From an uncultured Clostridium sp. (GTDB taxonomy: Bacteria; Bacillota; Clostridia; TANB77; CAG-508), in contig CAKNJR010000006.1 in assembly GCA_930986425.1 (NCBI GenBank), positions 17,239 to 81,238 on the forward strand: a stretch of 64,000 nucleotides of DNA, in the 5' to 3' direction. Shown here piece by piece: positions 43,175 through 52,102 of the stretch. Each line of letters opens with the position of its first letter. The stretch's first letter is position 1. The notes below the pieces were generated by a model. That model was given only the letters and a program-made list of their open reading frames with translations. It did no database searches and was not told where the DNA came from. A program made the translations under genes and the position numbers.

Positions 43175-43699
43175 ATGAGCGATACAGTTGTAACAGTAAT
43201 AGCAATATTTTTAGCTGCTATTCTAATGTTCATATTTCCACTAATGTCAACGGCTGATAGAACTGATGATATATCAACACAGGCAATAGATTCTGCAACA
43301 ACAGATTTTGTTGATGAAATTAGGGCTACAGGAAAAATAACACAAGATAGCTATGATAACTTTGTTCAAACAATAAGTGCAACAGGAAATAGTTATGAAG
43401 TCGAAATGGAAGTACAAGTACTAGACGATAACCCAGGCAAAAAAGTTACAGAAGCAGAATATACAAAAGTTGGTGAAAACTATTATTATAGTGAATATAC
43501 CACCCAAATACTTGAAGAAGTCAATTCTGATGCAGGAGCAATGTACTTAAAACAAGGAGATATGGTAACTGTAAGTGTTAGAAACACAAATAGGACAATA
43601 GGAACTATATTAAAAGATTTTGTCTATCGTGTAACTGGTAATAACTCAGCAAGCATAACTGCTAGTCATAGTGGAATTGTAACTGTAAATGGAAGATAA
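43175..43699 (+). CDS. Pseudopilin-like membrane protein (174 aa)
   Basis: I start this at ATG 43175 (MSDTVVTVIAIFLAAILMFIFPL) because ATAAGGAGG lies five bases upstream; the frame stays open to 43151 without a site. A single N-terminal hydrophobic helix is followed by a soluble domain (SATTDFVDEIRATGKITQDSYDNF, YYYSEYTTQILEEVNSD) with features of TadE/F-type minor pilins. It ends ASITASHSGIVTVNGR. No leader cleavage site is visible. It is 16 bases after the previous gene. Confidence 0.72.
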   Translation: MSDTVVTVIAIFLAAILMFIFPLMSTADRTDDISTQAIDSATTDFVDEIRATGKITQDSYDNFVQTISATGNSYEVEMEVQVLDDNPGKKVTEAEYTKVGENYYYSEYTTQILEEVNSDAGAMYLKQGDMVTVSVRNTNRTIGTILKDFVYRVTGNNSASITASHSGIVTVNGR

Positions 43700-43713
43700 A
43701 CGAAAGGAAAAAA

Positions 43714-45639
43714 ATGAAATTACAACAACTTGCGGTAATATTTGTAATAATAGTACTACCTATATCTTTGGTATTGTCTATATATACAAATAATAATATA
43801 AGTGTATTAGAAACACAGGCTGATTATAATGATATCTTATTAACTGCAACAAATGATGCCGTACAAGCATATCAACTTAACACATTAAGAAATGGCTACT
43901 CAACAGTTAATGATTCAAAAATAAGAGATATATCAGCCTCTGTTAATTCGTTTTTTAATAGCTTGGCTTCTGGATTAGGTTCATCAGGATATAGAAGAGA
44001 AGATTTAGAACCATATATACCAGCAATGCTTTTTACACTATATGATGGATACTATTTATATGGAGATTATCAAAATGCGGTAACTATTAATAATGGGAGA
44101 CAAAACTACTCAACAGATAATTCAAACCAGTTATCTTCACAATCTGGAATAAAGCCATTTATTTACTATACATGTGAATATAGAGGTTCAGGAAGTTTTG
44201 ATATAGTTATAAATTATACACTAGATAATTATATTACCGTAATGGGAACAGCATCTGATGGAACAGTAGTAAATAGGTCAGGATATCTAATAAATCCTAA
44301 TAGAGTAAGCAATATAGATGATACAAATGGTACTTTAACAGCATATGGAATTACTATAGAGCCAGAAACACTGGGAGAATATTTAGTTGCAATAGATACT
44401 GTATCAAGAGAAGGACAAACTGGAACAGAATATGTATCAAGACAACCAGAATATTTTCAATATGTTTATTATAATAATCAAAAATATTATATAGATACAA
44501 AATATAATAATTCTAGTAATACTGATAATCCAAGTAGGGTAAGTAGCACTTATACAGAAAATGTAAATTTGTTTAGACTAAACAATAACTTAAGAGTATA
44601 CTTAACTGAAACAGAGGCAAATGGATTAGCTCAATTCTTAGGACTTGATGATTATACACAAATAACCACAGATAACTTTAAAGATAGAAGTGCATTTAAA
44701 TATTATAAAGAAGCACAAGAATTTTCAAATTTCTTTGTGGAGTTAGTAAGAAATCAGACAAATATAGATGTTGTAACAGAAACATATAATAATCAACTAA
44801 ACTATACAGCACTAAATACAGAAACAGGAGAAGAAGTTCCAGTACATTCACGTGCTACTTATGAGATTGCTGATGTTTTTAATATCACAGCAACAGATAA
44901 TGACCCAGAAACAGAAAGTTCATTATTTAATGAACATAGGATGGATGTAATAATAAGTTCAATAGAATCTAACTTAATGAGCATAATTGCAAACTTTAAT
45001 ATACATAACAATTCAGGATTTGAATTTTCATTACCTGTATTATCAGAAGATGATTGGTATAAAATAACTAATAATGTAACAGTAGTTTCATTTATGCAAG
45101 GAATTCCAATTGGTAATTACAAATATTATAGTAATTATGTAATAGTTGCAAATACACTAAATAAAGAATTTGTATCAAGAGATGGAATAATCTTAAGAGA
45201 AACAGAATCAGGTATAAGAGCGGATGACACAAACGGAACATACCATAATCCAAGATGTTTAACATTAAATACTGAAAATCCATCAAATATAACTGGATAT
45301 AATGTAATAGATTATGAGCAACAATTAACATCATATGACCAGGTAGACCCTTCATCACATGCAACAGTACAAACATTATCATTCTATTATTATCCACATT
45401 CAGGCTCTGGAGCTTATGAATGTGTTATAGGAAAACAAGATATATTATTTTCAACAGACAATTTAATATTAGGAACAGCATTTTCTAGTCAAAATGATGC
45501 ATATGAAGGAAGTACCACAAGGACGCCTGGAGATAATGTAAGGAAAGCATATATTACAGCTTTAGCACGAGAAAAATATGCTTTATACAAAATTAGTGAT
45601 TATTTCAATTTATATAATACAACTAATGAAACACCATAA
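43714..45639 (+). CDS. Large membrane-anchored surface protein of the filament operon (641 aa)
   Basis: The 641-residue protein has an N-terminal hydrophobic helix (MKLQQLAVIFVIIVLPISLVLSI) and a long, Asn/Thr/Tyr-rich extracytoplasmic part with many predicted strands (YIPAMLFTLYDGYYLYGDYQN; KPFIYYTCEYRGSGSFDIVINY). It shares with TadG-like proteins the arrangement of a pilin-like N-helix on a large outer domain. It is last in the operon, before a strong terminator. It could be a tip adhesin, but no known binding domain is recognised. Confidence 0.7.
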   Translation: MKLQQLAVIFVIIVLPISLVLSIYTNNNISVLETQADYNDILLTATNDAVQAYQLNTLRNGYSTVNDSKIRDISASVNSFFNSLASGLGSSGYRREDLEPYIPAMLFTLYDGYYLYGDYQNAVTINNGRQNYSTDNSNQLSSQSGIKPFIYYTCEYRGSGSFDIVINYTLDNYITVMGTASDGTVVNRSGYLINPNRVSNIDDTNGTLTAYGITIEPETLGEYLVAIDTVSREGQTGTEYVSRQPEYFQYVYYNNQKYYIDTKYNNSSNTDNPSRVSSTYTENVNLFRLNNNLRVYLTETEANGLAQFLGLDDYTQITTDNFKDRSAFKYYKEAQEFSNFFVELVRNQTNIDVVTETYNNQLNYTALNTETGEEVPVHSRATYEIADVFNITATDNDPETESSLFNEHRMDVIISSIESNLMSIIANFNIHNNSGFEFSLPVLSEDDWYKITNNVTVVSFMQGIPIGNYKYYSNYVIVANTLNKEFVSRDGIILRETESGIRADDTNGTYHNPRCLTLNTENPSNITGYNVIDYEQQLTSYDQVDPSSHATVQTLSFYYYPHSGSGAYECVIGKQDILFSTDNLILGTAFSSQNDAYEGSTTRTPGDNVRKAYITALAREKYALYKISDYFNLYNTTNETP

Positions 45640-45683
45640 ATAATAAAATTTTATATGGCAAAAAAAATAATAAAATAATAAAA

Positions 45684-45720
45684 AATGGTTACTCTAAATA
45701 CAGAGTAACTATTTTTTTTT
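45684..45720 (+). terminator. Terminator of the filament operon
   Basis: GTTACTCT (45688-45695) pairs with AGAGTAAC (45702-45709), followed by TATTTTTTTTT. Confidence 0.9.
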
Positions 45721-45805
45721 GAGTAAAAAAATTTTCATATTTTAACTAGAAAAAGTTTTTACTCCTAAAAACAACCAAATTTTATTTGAAAAAAGAGAGA
45801 AAATT

Positions 45806-46843
45806 ATGAAAAAGAAAATTTTGCCAATAATTTTATTAATCATATGTTTGTACACATATGTAAATACACTCGTAGTTGAAAATAATATATATGCGCAATC
45901 AGTTAATGCTAGCACAAAAAGATATGTAAATCCGATAGGGAGAACAGTAGGTTTGAAGCTATATACTAATGGCGTATTAGTTGTTGGAATGTCTGAAGTA
46001 GATGGAGAAGATGGCGAGAAATATAGTCCATATAAAAATTCAGGAATAAAAGAAGGAGATATGTTAAAAGAAATAAATGGAAAGGAGATTAGCAATACAC
46101 AAGAATTAATAAATATTGTAAATTCTTCAAAAGGAGAAGAAATTTCAATAAAATATGAGAGAAATGGAGAACTAATATATACAAGTATAATTCCTATAAG
46201 AGGAAAAGATGGAAATTATATGTTAGGGTTATGGGTAAGAGATGCAGCAGCAGGAATAGGAACTTTAACCTACTATGAAGAGGCTACAAGTAGCTTTGCA
46301 GCACTTGGGCATGGAATAACAGATGTAGACACAGGAAATTTATTAAATATTTCAAATGGAGAATTAGTAACAAGTCAAATAATATCAATAGTAAAAGGGG
46401 TAAAAGGAAGAGTAGGAGAAATCAGAGGAATTATAGATAATGGCGAAAAAATAGGAGAAATAGAAAAAAATACAGCAATAGGGGTATATGGGAAAGTAAC
46501 AAATGTAGATTTCATAAATTCAATAAAACAAGAAGAAGTCGAAGTAGCAAGTAGAAATGAAATAACAACAGGTGATGCAACAATTATTTGCCAACTAGAA
46601 AATAATAAAGTAGATAGTTATCAAATAAAGATAAAAAAGCTATATAAAAATTCACAAGACAATAAGGGAATGTTAATTGAAATAACTGATGAAAGATTAA
46701 TAGGAAAAACTGGTGGAATAATACCAGGAATGAGTGGAACTCCTATTTTGCAAAATAATAAATTTATAGGCGCAATAACAAATGTTTTACTAAATTCGCC
46801 AACAGAAGGATATGCTATATTTGCAGACATGATGATGAAATAA
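45806..46843 (+). CDS. spoIVB: SpoIVB signalling serine peptidase
   Basis: The 345-residue protein has a signal-anchor (residues 4-22), a PDZ domain (about 58-125; SGIKEGDMLKEINGKEISNTQEL) and the S55 peptidase domain. Catalytic His169 lies in ALGHGITD and Ser310 in GMSGTPIL. SpoIVB is made in the forespore and cleaves SpoIVFA to activate pro-SigK processing; spo0A, its usual neighbour, is not downstream here. GAGAGA precedes the ATG. It follows the filament terminator directly. Confidence 0.94.
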   Translation: MKKKILPIILLIICLYTYVNTLVVENNIYAQSVNASTKRYVNPIGRTVGLKLYTNGVLVVGMSEVDGEDGEKYSPYKNSGIKEGDMLKEINGKEISNTQELINIVNSSKGEEISIKYERNGELIYTSIIPIRGKDGNYMLGLWVRDAAAGIGTLTYYEEATSSFAALGHGITDVDTGNLLNISNGELVTSQIISIVKGVKGRVGEIRGIIDNGEKIGEIEKNTAIGVYGKVTNVDFINSIKQEEVEVASRNEITTGDATIICQLENNKVDSYQIKIKKLYKNSQDNKGMLIEITDERLIGKTGGIIPGMSGTPILQNNKFIGAITNVLLNSPTEGYAIFADMMMK

Positions 46844-46945
46844 AAATTAAGAAAAGCAATTAAAGTATTGATTAAAAATGTAAGATTATATATAATAAAA
46901 AGGAAAACAAAAGCTTTAAAAGGCAAGAAAGGAACCAAAGCTCAA

Positions 46946-47998
46946 ATGAAATATATAAAAAATCCTAAAAGAAACGAAAGAGGCATTAGCGTTGTCTTAC
47001 TTATATTAATAATACTAATCGTATTTATATGTTTTATTATATATACCTCTTTAACAGGAGAAAATGAATCACAAGTAAACATTAGTTATGAAAATTACTA
47101 TGATGAAGAATATTTAGAAACAGAAAACGAAGCCATTAGATATTACTATAATCAACTAGAAGAACCAGCAAAAATAATGTATACTACTATACTAGAAAAT
47201 ATCGAAAAATTAAAAAGCGGAATTGAAACAATAGAATTTCCTTCAAGCGTTAGTGACAGTATTAAAGAAATAGGTGGAAGTGAAGAAAATAATTATTTCC
47301 AATCTGCATGGGATGCAGTAGCACTTGACAATTTAAATTTATTTTATGTAGATACTAATAATTTATCAATAGCAACTAAAACTACATCTTTATTAGGGTA
47401 TAAATCATATGATTTTACACTAGAACCACAAAGTGGAAAAACATATTACAATTCATTTTTTACAAATGCAGAACAAATAAATCAAGCAATTAATGAAATA
47501 GAACAAATTACGAATGAAATTGTAGCAAATGCAACAGGTTCAAGATATGATAAAATATTATATGTTCACGATTGGATTGTTGATAATGTAGAGTATGATA
47601 ATGATAACACAATAAATAATGATAATATTTATGGAACATTTGTAAATAAAAAAGTAGTATGCGAAGGATATGCAGAAGCATTAAAATATTTGTTAGATAA
47701 ATTAAATATTCCATGTGTTTTAGTATATGGAAATGGCTATGATGATGAAGGAAATGTAGAAGCACATGCATGGAACTATGTAAAAATGGAAGATGGAAAT
47801 TGGTATGCAATAGATACAACTTGGGATGATCCTTTATATATAGGTGGAAGTAATAGCATAACTCAAAATCTATATAAACATACTTACTTTTTAAAAGGTT
47901 CAAAGAGTTTTAATAGAAATCACGTAAGTGATGGAGATGTTTCAGGTACAGGGCAAGACTTTAAATATCCAGAACTTTCTGAAAATGATTATAATTAA
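46946..47998 (+). CDS. Membrane-anchored transglutaminase-like protein
   Basis: The 350-residue protein has one membrane segment (about residues 15-36), a helical linker and a transglutaminase-like domain with an intact triad: Cys239 in VVCEGYAEALKYLL, His274 in EAHAWNYVK and Asp290 in AIDTTWDDP. These bacterial domains act as cysteine proteases or crosslinking enzymes at the cell surface. I chose ATG 46946, 12 bases after AAGAAAGGA; the open frame continues upstream to a TTG at 46868 without a site. A terminator follows. Confidence 0.86.
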   Translation: MKYIKNPKRNERGISVVLLILIILIVFICFIIYTSLTGENESQVNISYENYYDEEYLETENEAIRYYYNQLEEPAKIMYTTILENIEKLKSGIETIEFPSSVSDSIKEIGGSEENNYFQSAWDAVALDNLNLFYVDTNNLSIATKTTSLLGYKSYDFTLEPQSGKTYYNSFFTNAEQINQAINEIEQITNEIVANATGSRYDKILYVHDWIVDNVEYDNDNTINNDNIYGTFVNKKVVCEGYAEALKYLLDKLNIPCVLVYGNGYDDEGNVEAHAWNYVKMEDGNWYAIDTTWDDPLYIGGSNSITQNLYKHTYFLKGSKSFNRNHVSDGDVSGTGQDFKYPELSENDYN

Positions 47999-48036
47999 AA
48001 AAATAAATGAGATATAAGATATGTAAAAAAGGATAT

Positions 48037-48068
48037 AAAAAAACTAGGAGTTCAATCCTAGTTTTTTT
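48037..48068. terminator. Bidirectional terminator between the transglutaminase gene and murC
   Basis: AAAAAAACTAGGA pairs with TCCTAGTTTTTTT around GTTCAA. The right part overlaps the last codons of murC. Confidence 0.88.
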
Positions 48069-49443
48069 CAACTAATTTTGGTCCAATTCGAGTTACAGTA
48101 CCTGCACCTTGAGTTAGAACTATATCATCAGGCTTTGCATTTCTTTTTACAAAATCAACAATATCATCAAAATTAGGTATATAGTATGCGGTTCTACCCA
48201 TAGAATCTATTTTTTCAACAATATCCTTAGCAGAAACGCCATAAGTATTATTTTCTCTAGCGGCATAAATGTCAGTAACAATAATATTATCAAAATTAAG
48301 CAGGCATTTAGCAAAATCATCTAATAAATTTTTTGTTCTACTGTAAGTGTGTGGTTGGAAAATTATCCAAGAATGATTATATTGCTTCTTTTTTAATGCT
48401 TGTGCCACAGCCTCAATTTCAGTAGGGTGGTGACCATAATCATCATAAACTTTTACACTATTAAATTCACCAATATATTCAAATCTTCTATGTGCACCTT
48501 TATATTTCTGAAGAGCATTTTTTATATCATTTTTATCTATACCAAATTCATTACATAGAGCAATACAAGAAAGTGCATTAAGTACATTGTGCTTTCCAGG
48601 AATAGATAATTTCATTGTTTTATAAAAAGCATTATTGTAGTATACGTCAAAAGATGGATAACCATTTTTATCAAAAGAAATATTTTTCGCAACAAAGTTA
48701 GCATTTGAAGAATTTATACCGAATGTTAAACTTTTTGCTTTTGTATATTGTGACAAATGTGCACAATTGATATCATCAGCATTATAAACTAAAATACCAT
48801 CATCAGGAAGTAATTTAACATACTTAATAAAGGCAGCTTTTACATTATCTAAAGTGCCATAATAATCTAAATGGTCATTATCTATGTTTAATATAATTTC
48901 AGCTTTAGGAAAAAACTTCAAAAAACTCTCTACATATTCACATGCTTCTAATATGAAAAAGTCACTATTTCCAATTTTATAATTTCCGCCTATATTATCC
49001 AAAGATGCTCCTATTTGTATTGTAGGGTCTTTATGAGCTTCTAAAAAGCACATTGAAACCATAGATGTAGTTGTAGATTTTCCATGAGTACCTGATACAC
49101 ATATAGTATTTCTAAAACATCTAGTAATTTCACCTAAAAAATCAGCTCTTTCAACAACTGGAATTCCCAGCTCGTGAGCTTTAACAAGTTCAACATCCGT
49201 TGGCTTAATTGCAGCTGAATAAACAACCAAATCTGCTTTAGATAAAACATCTAAATTATGTCCAATTGTAACAGAAATGCCATTACTTATAAGCTTATCA
49301 ATAACATCAGAAGAATTGATATCTGAACCAGCTACATGAAATCCCCAATTTTTAAGAATTTCAGCAATTCCGCTCATGCTAATTCCACCAATGCCTATCA
49401 TATAAATGTTTTTATATCTTTTTAATTCTTGCAAGTTTGCCAA
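48058..49443 (-). CDS. murC: UDP-N-acetylmuramate-L-alanine ligase
   Basis: The 461-residue Mur ligase adds L-alanine to UDP-MurNAc in the cytosol. It has the N-terminal MIGIGGISMSGIAEIL, the P-loop SGTHGKSTTTSMV, the central FKNNNDHLDYY-type box (here LNIDNDHLDYYG) and the C-terminal VYDDYGHHPTEIEAV. I prefer TTG 49443 (MANLQELKRYK), ten bases after AAGGAG; the GTG at 49452 sits one base from that site. Other mur genes are not adjacent, as is usual for murC in many Clostridia. Confidence 0.96.
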   Translation of the reverse strand: MANLQELKRYKNIYMIGIGGISMSGIAEILKNWGFHVAGSDINSSDVIDKLISNGISVTIGHNLDVLSKADLVVYSAAIKPTDVELVKAHELGIPVVERADFLGEITRCFRNTICVSGTHGKSTTTSMVSMCFLEAHKDPTIQIGASLDNIGGNYKIGNSDFFILEACEYVESFLKFFPKAEIILNIDNDHLDYYGTLDNVKAAFIKYVKLLPDDGILVYNADDINCAHLSQYTKAKSLTFGINSSNANFVAKNISFDKNGYPSFDVYYNNAFYKTMKLSIPGKHNVLNALSCIALCNEFGIDKNDIKNALQKYKGAHRRFEYIGEFNSVKVYDDYGHHPTEIEAVAQALKKKQYNHSWIIFQPHTYSRTKNLLDDFAKCLLNFDNIIVTDIYAARENNTYGVSAKDIVEKIDSMGRTAYYIPNFDDIVDFVKRNAKPDDIVLTQGAGTVTRIGPKLVEKN

Positions 49444-49600
49444 AAAATTCACGCTCCTTAATTAATTATATAATCTGCCTAAGTATTATATTACAGAAAA
49501 CCAAAAAAAACAATATGCATGGTTACATAAAAAAGGAAAAAATAAAAAAATATTTTATATAATTTGTTACATAAAATGGGAAATTTTTTTGTAAAAATAA

Positions 49601-49629
49601 GAAGGAAAAAGAATTTTATTAGCGAATAT
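49601..49629 (+). promoter_or_regulatory. SigH-type promoter of spoVG
   Basis: GAAGGAAAA (49601-49609), an 11-base spacer and AGCGAATAT (49621-49629) match the SigH consensus RnAGGAwww / RnnGAATww at every defined position. spoVG is a classic SigH gene. Confidence 0.8.
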
Positions 49630-49696
49630 ATTAAGTAGTATGAAAAATAAAAATATTTTTCATAAAATTCATAACTTTGGAAGGAGAACACATATT

Positions 49697-49996
49697 ATGG
49701 AAATAACAGACGTAAGATTAAGAAAAGTAAATTCAGAGAACAGATTAAAAGCTGTTGCATCTGTAACATTTGATAACGAATTCGTAGTACATGAAATCAA
49801 AGTTATCAAAAATCCTGAAGGAGTATTATTTATTGCTATGCCTAGCAAAAAGATTAAGAGCACTGGAGAACATAAGGATATAGCACATCCTATAAATCCT
49901 GCTACTAGAGAAAAAATCCAAAAAGCTATATTAGAAGTATACAATAATACCCCTGAACCTGAAGCAAAAGAAGATGCTCCAAGTTCAGAAGAATAA
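49697..49996 (+). CDS. spoVG: Septation/sporulation regulator SpoVG
   Basis: The 99-residue protein begins [36 protein letters not shown] and contains [11 protein letters not shown] and [16 protein letters not shown], typical of SpoVG. It is a small nucleic-acid-binding regulator of asymmetric septation and other processes. AAGGAG lies about ten bases before ATG 49697; an earlier in-frame ATG at 49640 has no site. The C-terminus is acidic. The gene is monocistronic between a SigH promoter and a terminator. Confidence 0.96.
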   Translation: MEITDVRLRKVNSENRLKAVASVTFDNEFVVHEIKVIKNPEGVLFIAMPSKKIKSTGEHKDIAHPINPATREKIQKAILEVYNNTPEPEAKEDAPSSEE

Positions 49997-50077
49997 TAAA
50001 TATCAACCAGTAAGTAAATTAATTTAAAGTTACTAATTTAGTTTAATTTAATTAAAGTAAATATGTAAGCTTAATGA

Positions 50078-50115
50078 AACCAATAAGTAGTTTTAACTTA
50101 TTGGTTGATTTTTTA
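50078..50115 (+). terminator. Terminator of spoVG
   Basis: AACCAATAAGT pairs with ACTTATTGGTT around AGTTTTA, followed by GATTTTTT. Confidence 0.88.
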
Positions 50116-50167
50116 TGTAAATTATGTTATAATAGATAAGATACCATTCAGAAAGGAGGAATGTAGC

Positions 50168-50674
50168 GTGACTTATTGGAACACGCTTGCATTCAAGAAT
50201 GCAGTAGTTTTAGGATTGGCGGAGCCTGTTGAGGGCAAAGCCAAAAATCGGAAGGTTGTGGTAGTTCCTACAAAAGAGCAAAAGGACGAAGCTGTGCGGA
50301 AGCTCTGCGAAGAGTTGGGGGTGACGAAGCCCATCCTGAAGAATGTATGCTTCAGGAACGTGGCGGAGTCCGTGAATGCAGGAGATGTCCTGCTTTTCCA
50401 ACTCCTTAAAGATGAGGAGGCAAGGGCAGCTCTGGTGCCGTTTATCAACCTGGTTGCGGACTCAAAAGTTGTCAACTTGATTCCCGACATTGATGTCTGG
50501 GAAATAAAGGACGCTGATGAGAACGAAATCAAGAACGATGGCTTTGAAGGCTTGTACGAGAACGATAAATACGTTGTAAGAGTGCAAAGCCAGTTCAAGG
50601 TTGATGGCAATATCAAGTGGCCCTCTGGGAGAGCGTATATGCGTATCTATAAAAAGATGACGCACGAAGCGTAA
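50168..50674 (+). CDS. Orphan hypothetical protein of foreign base composition
   Basis: The 168-residue protein from GTG 50168 (after AAAGGAGG) is soluble and charged, with no signal or membrane segment: TYWNTLAFKNAVVLGLAEP, then KNRKVVVVPTKEQKDEAVRKL, FRNVAESVNAGDVLLFQLL and a C-terminal VVRVQSQFKVDGN and PSGRAYMRIYKKM. I do not recognise the family. Its base composition is close to 50% G+C with CTG, GCG, GTG and CGG codons (for example 34 of 60 G+C at 50281-50340), against about 30% nearby. This marks it as a recent transfer. It has its own ribosome site and terminator. Confidence 0.78.
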   Translation: MTYWNTLAFKNAVVLGLAEPVEGKAKNRKVVVVPTKEQKDEAVRKLCEELGVTKPILKNVCFRNVAESVNAGDVLLFQLLKDEEARAALVPFINLVADSKVVNLIPDIDVWEIKDADENEIKNDGFEGLYENDKYVVRVQSQFKVDGNIKWPSGRAYMRIYKKMTHEA

Positions 50675-50750
50675 CACCCAGAAAGCCAAGAAAACAGCGA
50701 AACCAAAAAAACGCACACTTCCAATCCGATTAATCAAAACAATGCATAAG

Positions 50751-50796
50751 GAAAACCAGCAGAGGCTGCTTTTGTAGCCACTGCTGGTTTTTCCAT
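50751..50796 (+). terminator. Terminator of the foreign orphan gene
   Basis: AAAACCAGCAGAGGCT pairs with AGCCACTGCTGGTTTT (one mismatch), followed by TCC. It is GC-richer than the other terminators here, like its gene. Confidence 0.85.
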
Positions 50797-50870
50797 TTTA
50801 TTGGATTATGTAAGATGAATATAATGTGTTTCATATTTTTAATTTATTCCAAACATTTTAATCATAACAA

Positions 50871-51866
50871 TTAAAGTTCAGGTTCATCATCATCTAGTGA
50901 AGGTGAACTGCTCGATTGAGATATATTATTTTCTGCTGTATTTTTTTCATCAGAGGCATTATCACGTTCGTAATAAATGACATCAGTCTTTTTCGCACCT
51001 AAGATATCATCATGAAAAGCAACTTCTGCAATAGACATACGAGAAACATCTTCTATAGCATTTTGTGCTAATTCTAATCCTTTACCAACATTAAAATTAT
51101 CAGAATCGATATAATTGCTAACTTCAAGTTGACTGCCAACATAGTCCGAAATTTCTTGACCATCAGCAACGCAAGTATCTGTTTCAACACCACTTGGTGT
51201 CATAGCACGTACAGCAATAAAATAAGGGGATTCGTTATTTTTAGAATTTCCTACTCTGTAAATATATCTAGAACCAGCTTCATCTGCTGACTGAACAGAA
51301 GATTTATCTGGATACTCTTCATAATAATCACGAAGACCACTATCAACTTTATCAAAAACAATCTCTCTACCAAGTGAATAACAACTTTGAAGTAAATCTT
51401 TAACCTCTTTATCAGAAACAGAAGAAGGATTTTCAGCATATCTTTCTAAAAGACTTTCCAAGTCTGCATTTAATAATTGAACTGCATTAGAATTTTCCTG
51501 TGAAAGACCTAGTTCATTTAAAACAAATTGATTATTACTAATATCAGCCAAAATTTCTTGTGACTCTTCAAGATTTGGTTTTTCCAATTCTGAGTGAACT
51601 TTACTAACAACTAAAGAGCCAACTGCAATAGCAGCAGCTAAAGCAAAAATTAATGCTCTCTTAGGGCGAGGTTGTTTAGCTCTAAGATTACCAGTATATT
51701 TTCTTTTTTGACTACTAGAATGAGTTACTCTAGAAGATTGTCTTTGTGCATTTCCATTTCTATATGTTCCAACAGTATTTCCTGCAATATTTCTAGCTTC
51801 CTTAAATGAAGCATGTTGTCTATTAACTAGATTAAGAACATCATCATTATAATTTATATCTGACAT
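50871..51866 (-). CDS. Hypothetical single-pass membrane protein (331 aa)
   Basis: The protein has a long polar N-terminal tail (Ser/Arg/Gln-rich, residues 1-68; NAQRQSSRVTHSSSQKRKYTG), one membrane segment (about 69-88; ALIFALAAAIAVGSLVVS) and a mainly helical extracytoplasmic domain ending in an acidic tail (SSSSPSLDDDEPEL). No enzyme motif is visible. GAGGTAA precedes the ATG. It is transcribed alone on the minus strand. Family unknown. Confidence 0.75.
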   Translation of the reverse strand: MSDINYNDDVLNLVNRQHASFKEARNIAGNTVGTYRNGNAQRQSSRVTHSSSQKRKYTGNLRAKQPRPKRALIFALAAAIAVGSLVVSKVHSELEKPNLEESQEILADISNNQFVLNELGLSQENSNAVQLLNADLESLLERYAENPSSVSDKEVKDLLQSCYSLGREIVFDKVDSGLRDYYEEYPDKSSVQSADEAGSRYIYRVGNSKNNESPYFIAVRAMTPSGVETDTCVADGQEISDYVGSQLEVSNYIDSDNFNVGKGLELAQNAIEDVSRMSIAEVAFHDDILGAKKTDVIYYERDNASDEKNTAENNISQSSSSPSLDDDEPEL

Positions 51867-52033
51867 AATTGTTACCTCTTATAAATATTTAGATTTTAAG
51901 GATTAATCTATAAACCCTAATATAATTTAAAACTAAAAAAATTATAACATTAATAAAAAATATTTACAAGAGTATAATTACAATGTTATAATTTGCATGA
52001 TAAAATACTTAGAATTAACAATTAAATACAAAA

Positions 52034-52065
52034 GGTATTTAGTAACTAGAATAACACTAAATACC
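52034..52065. repeat. Perfect inverted repeat upstream of uppP
   Basis: GGTATTTAGT and ACTAAATACC, 12 bases apart, with no T run. It could be a regulatory hairpin in the uppP leader. Confidence 0.65.
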
Positions 52066-52102
52066 AGTGAATAAAATGTGATAAAAGCAAAAGGAGGAAT
52101 AC

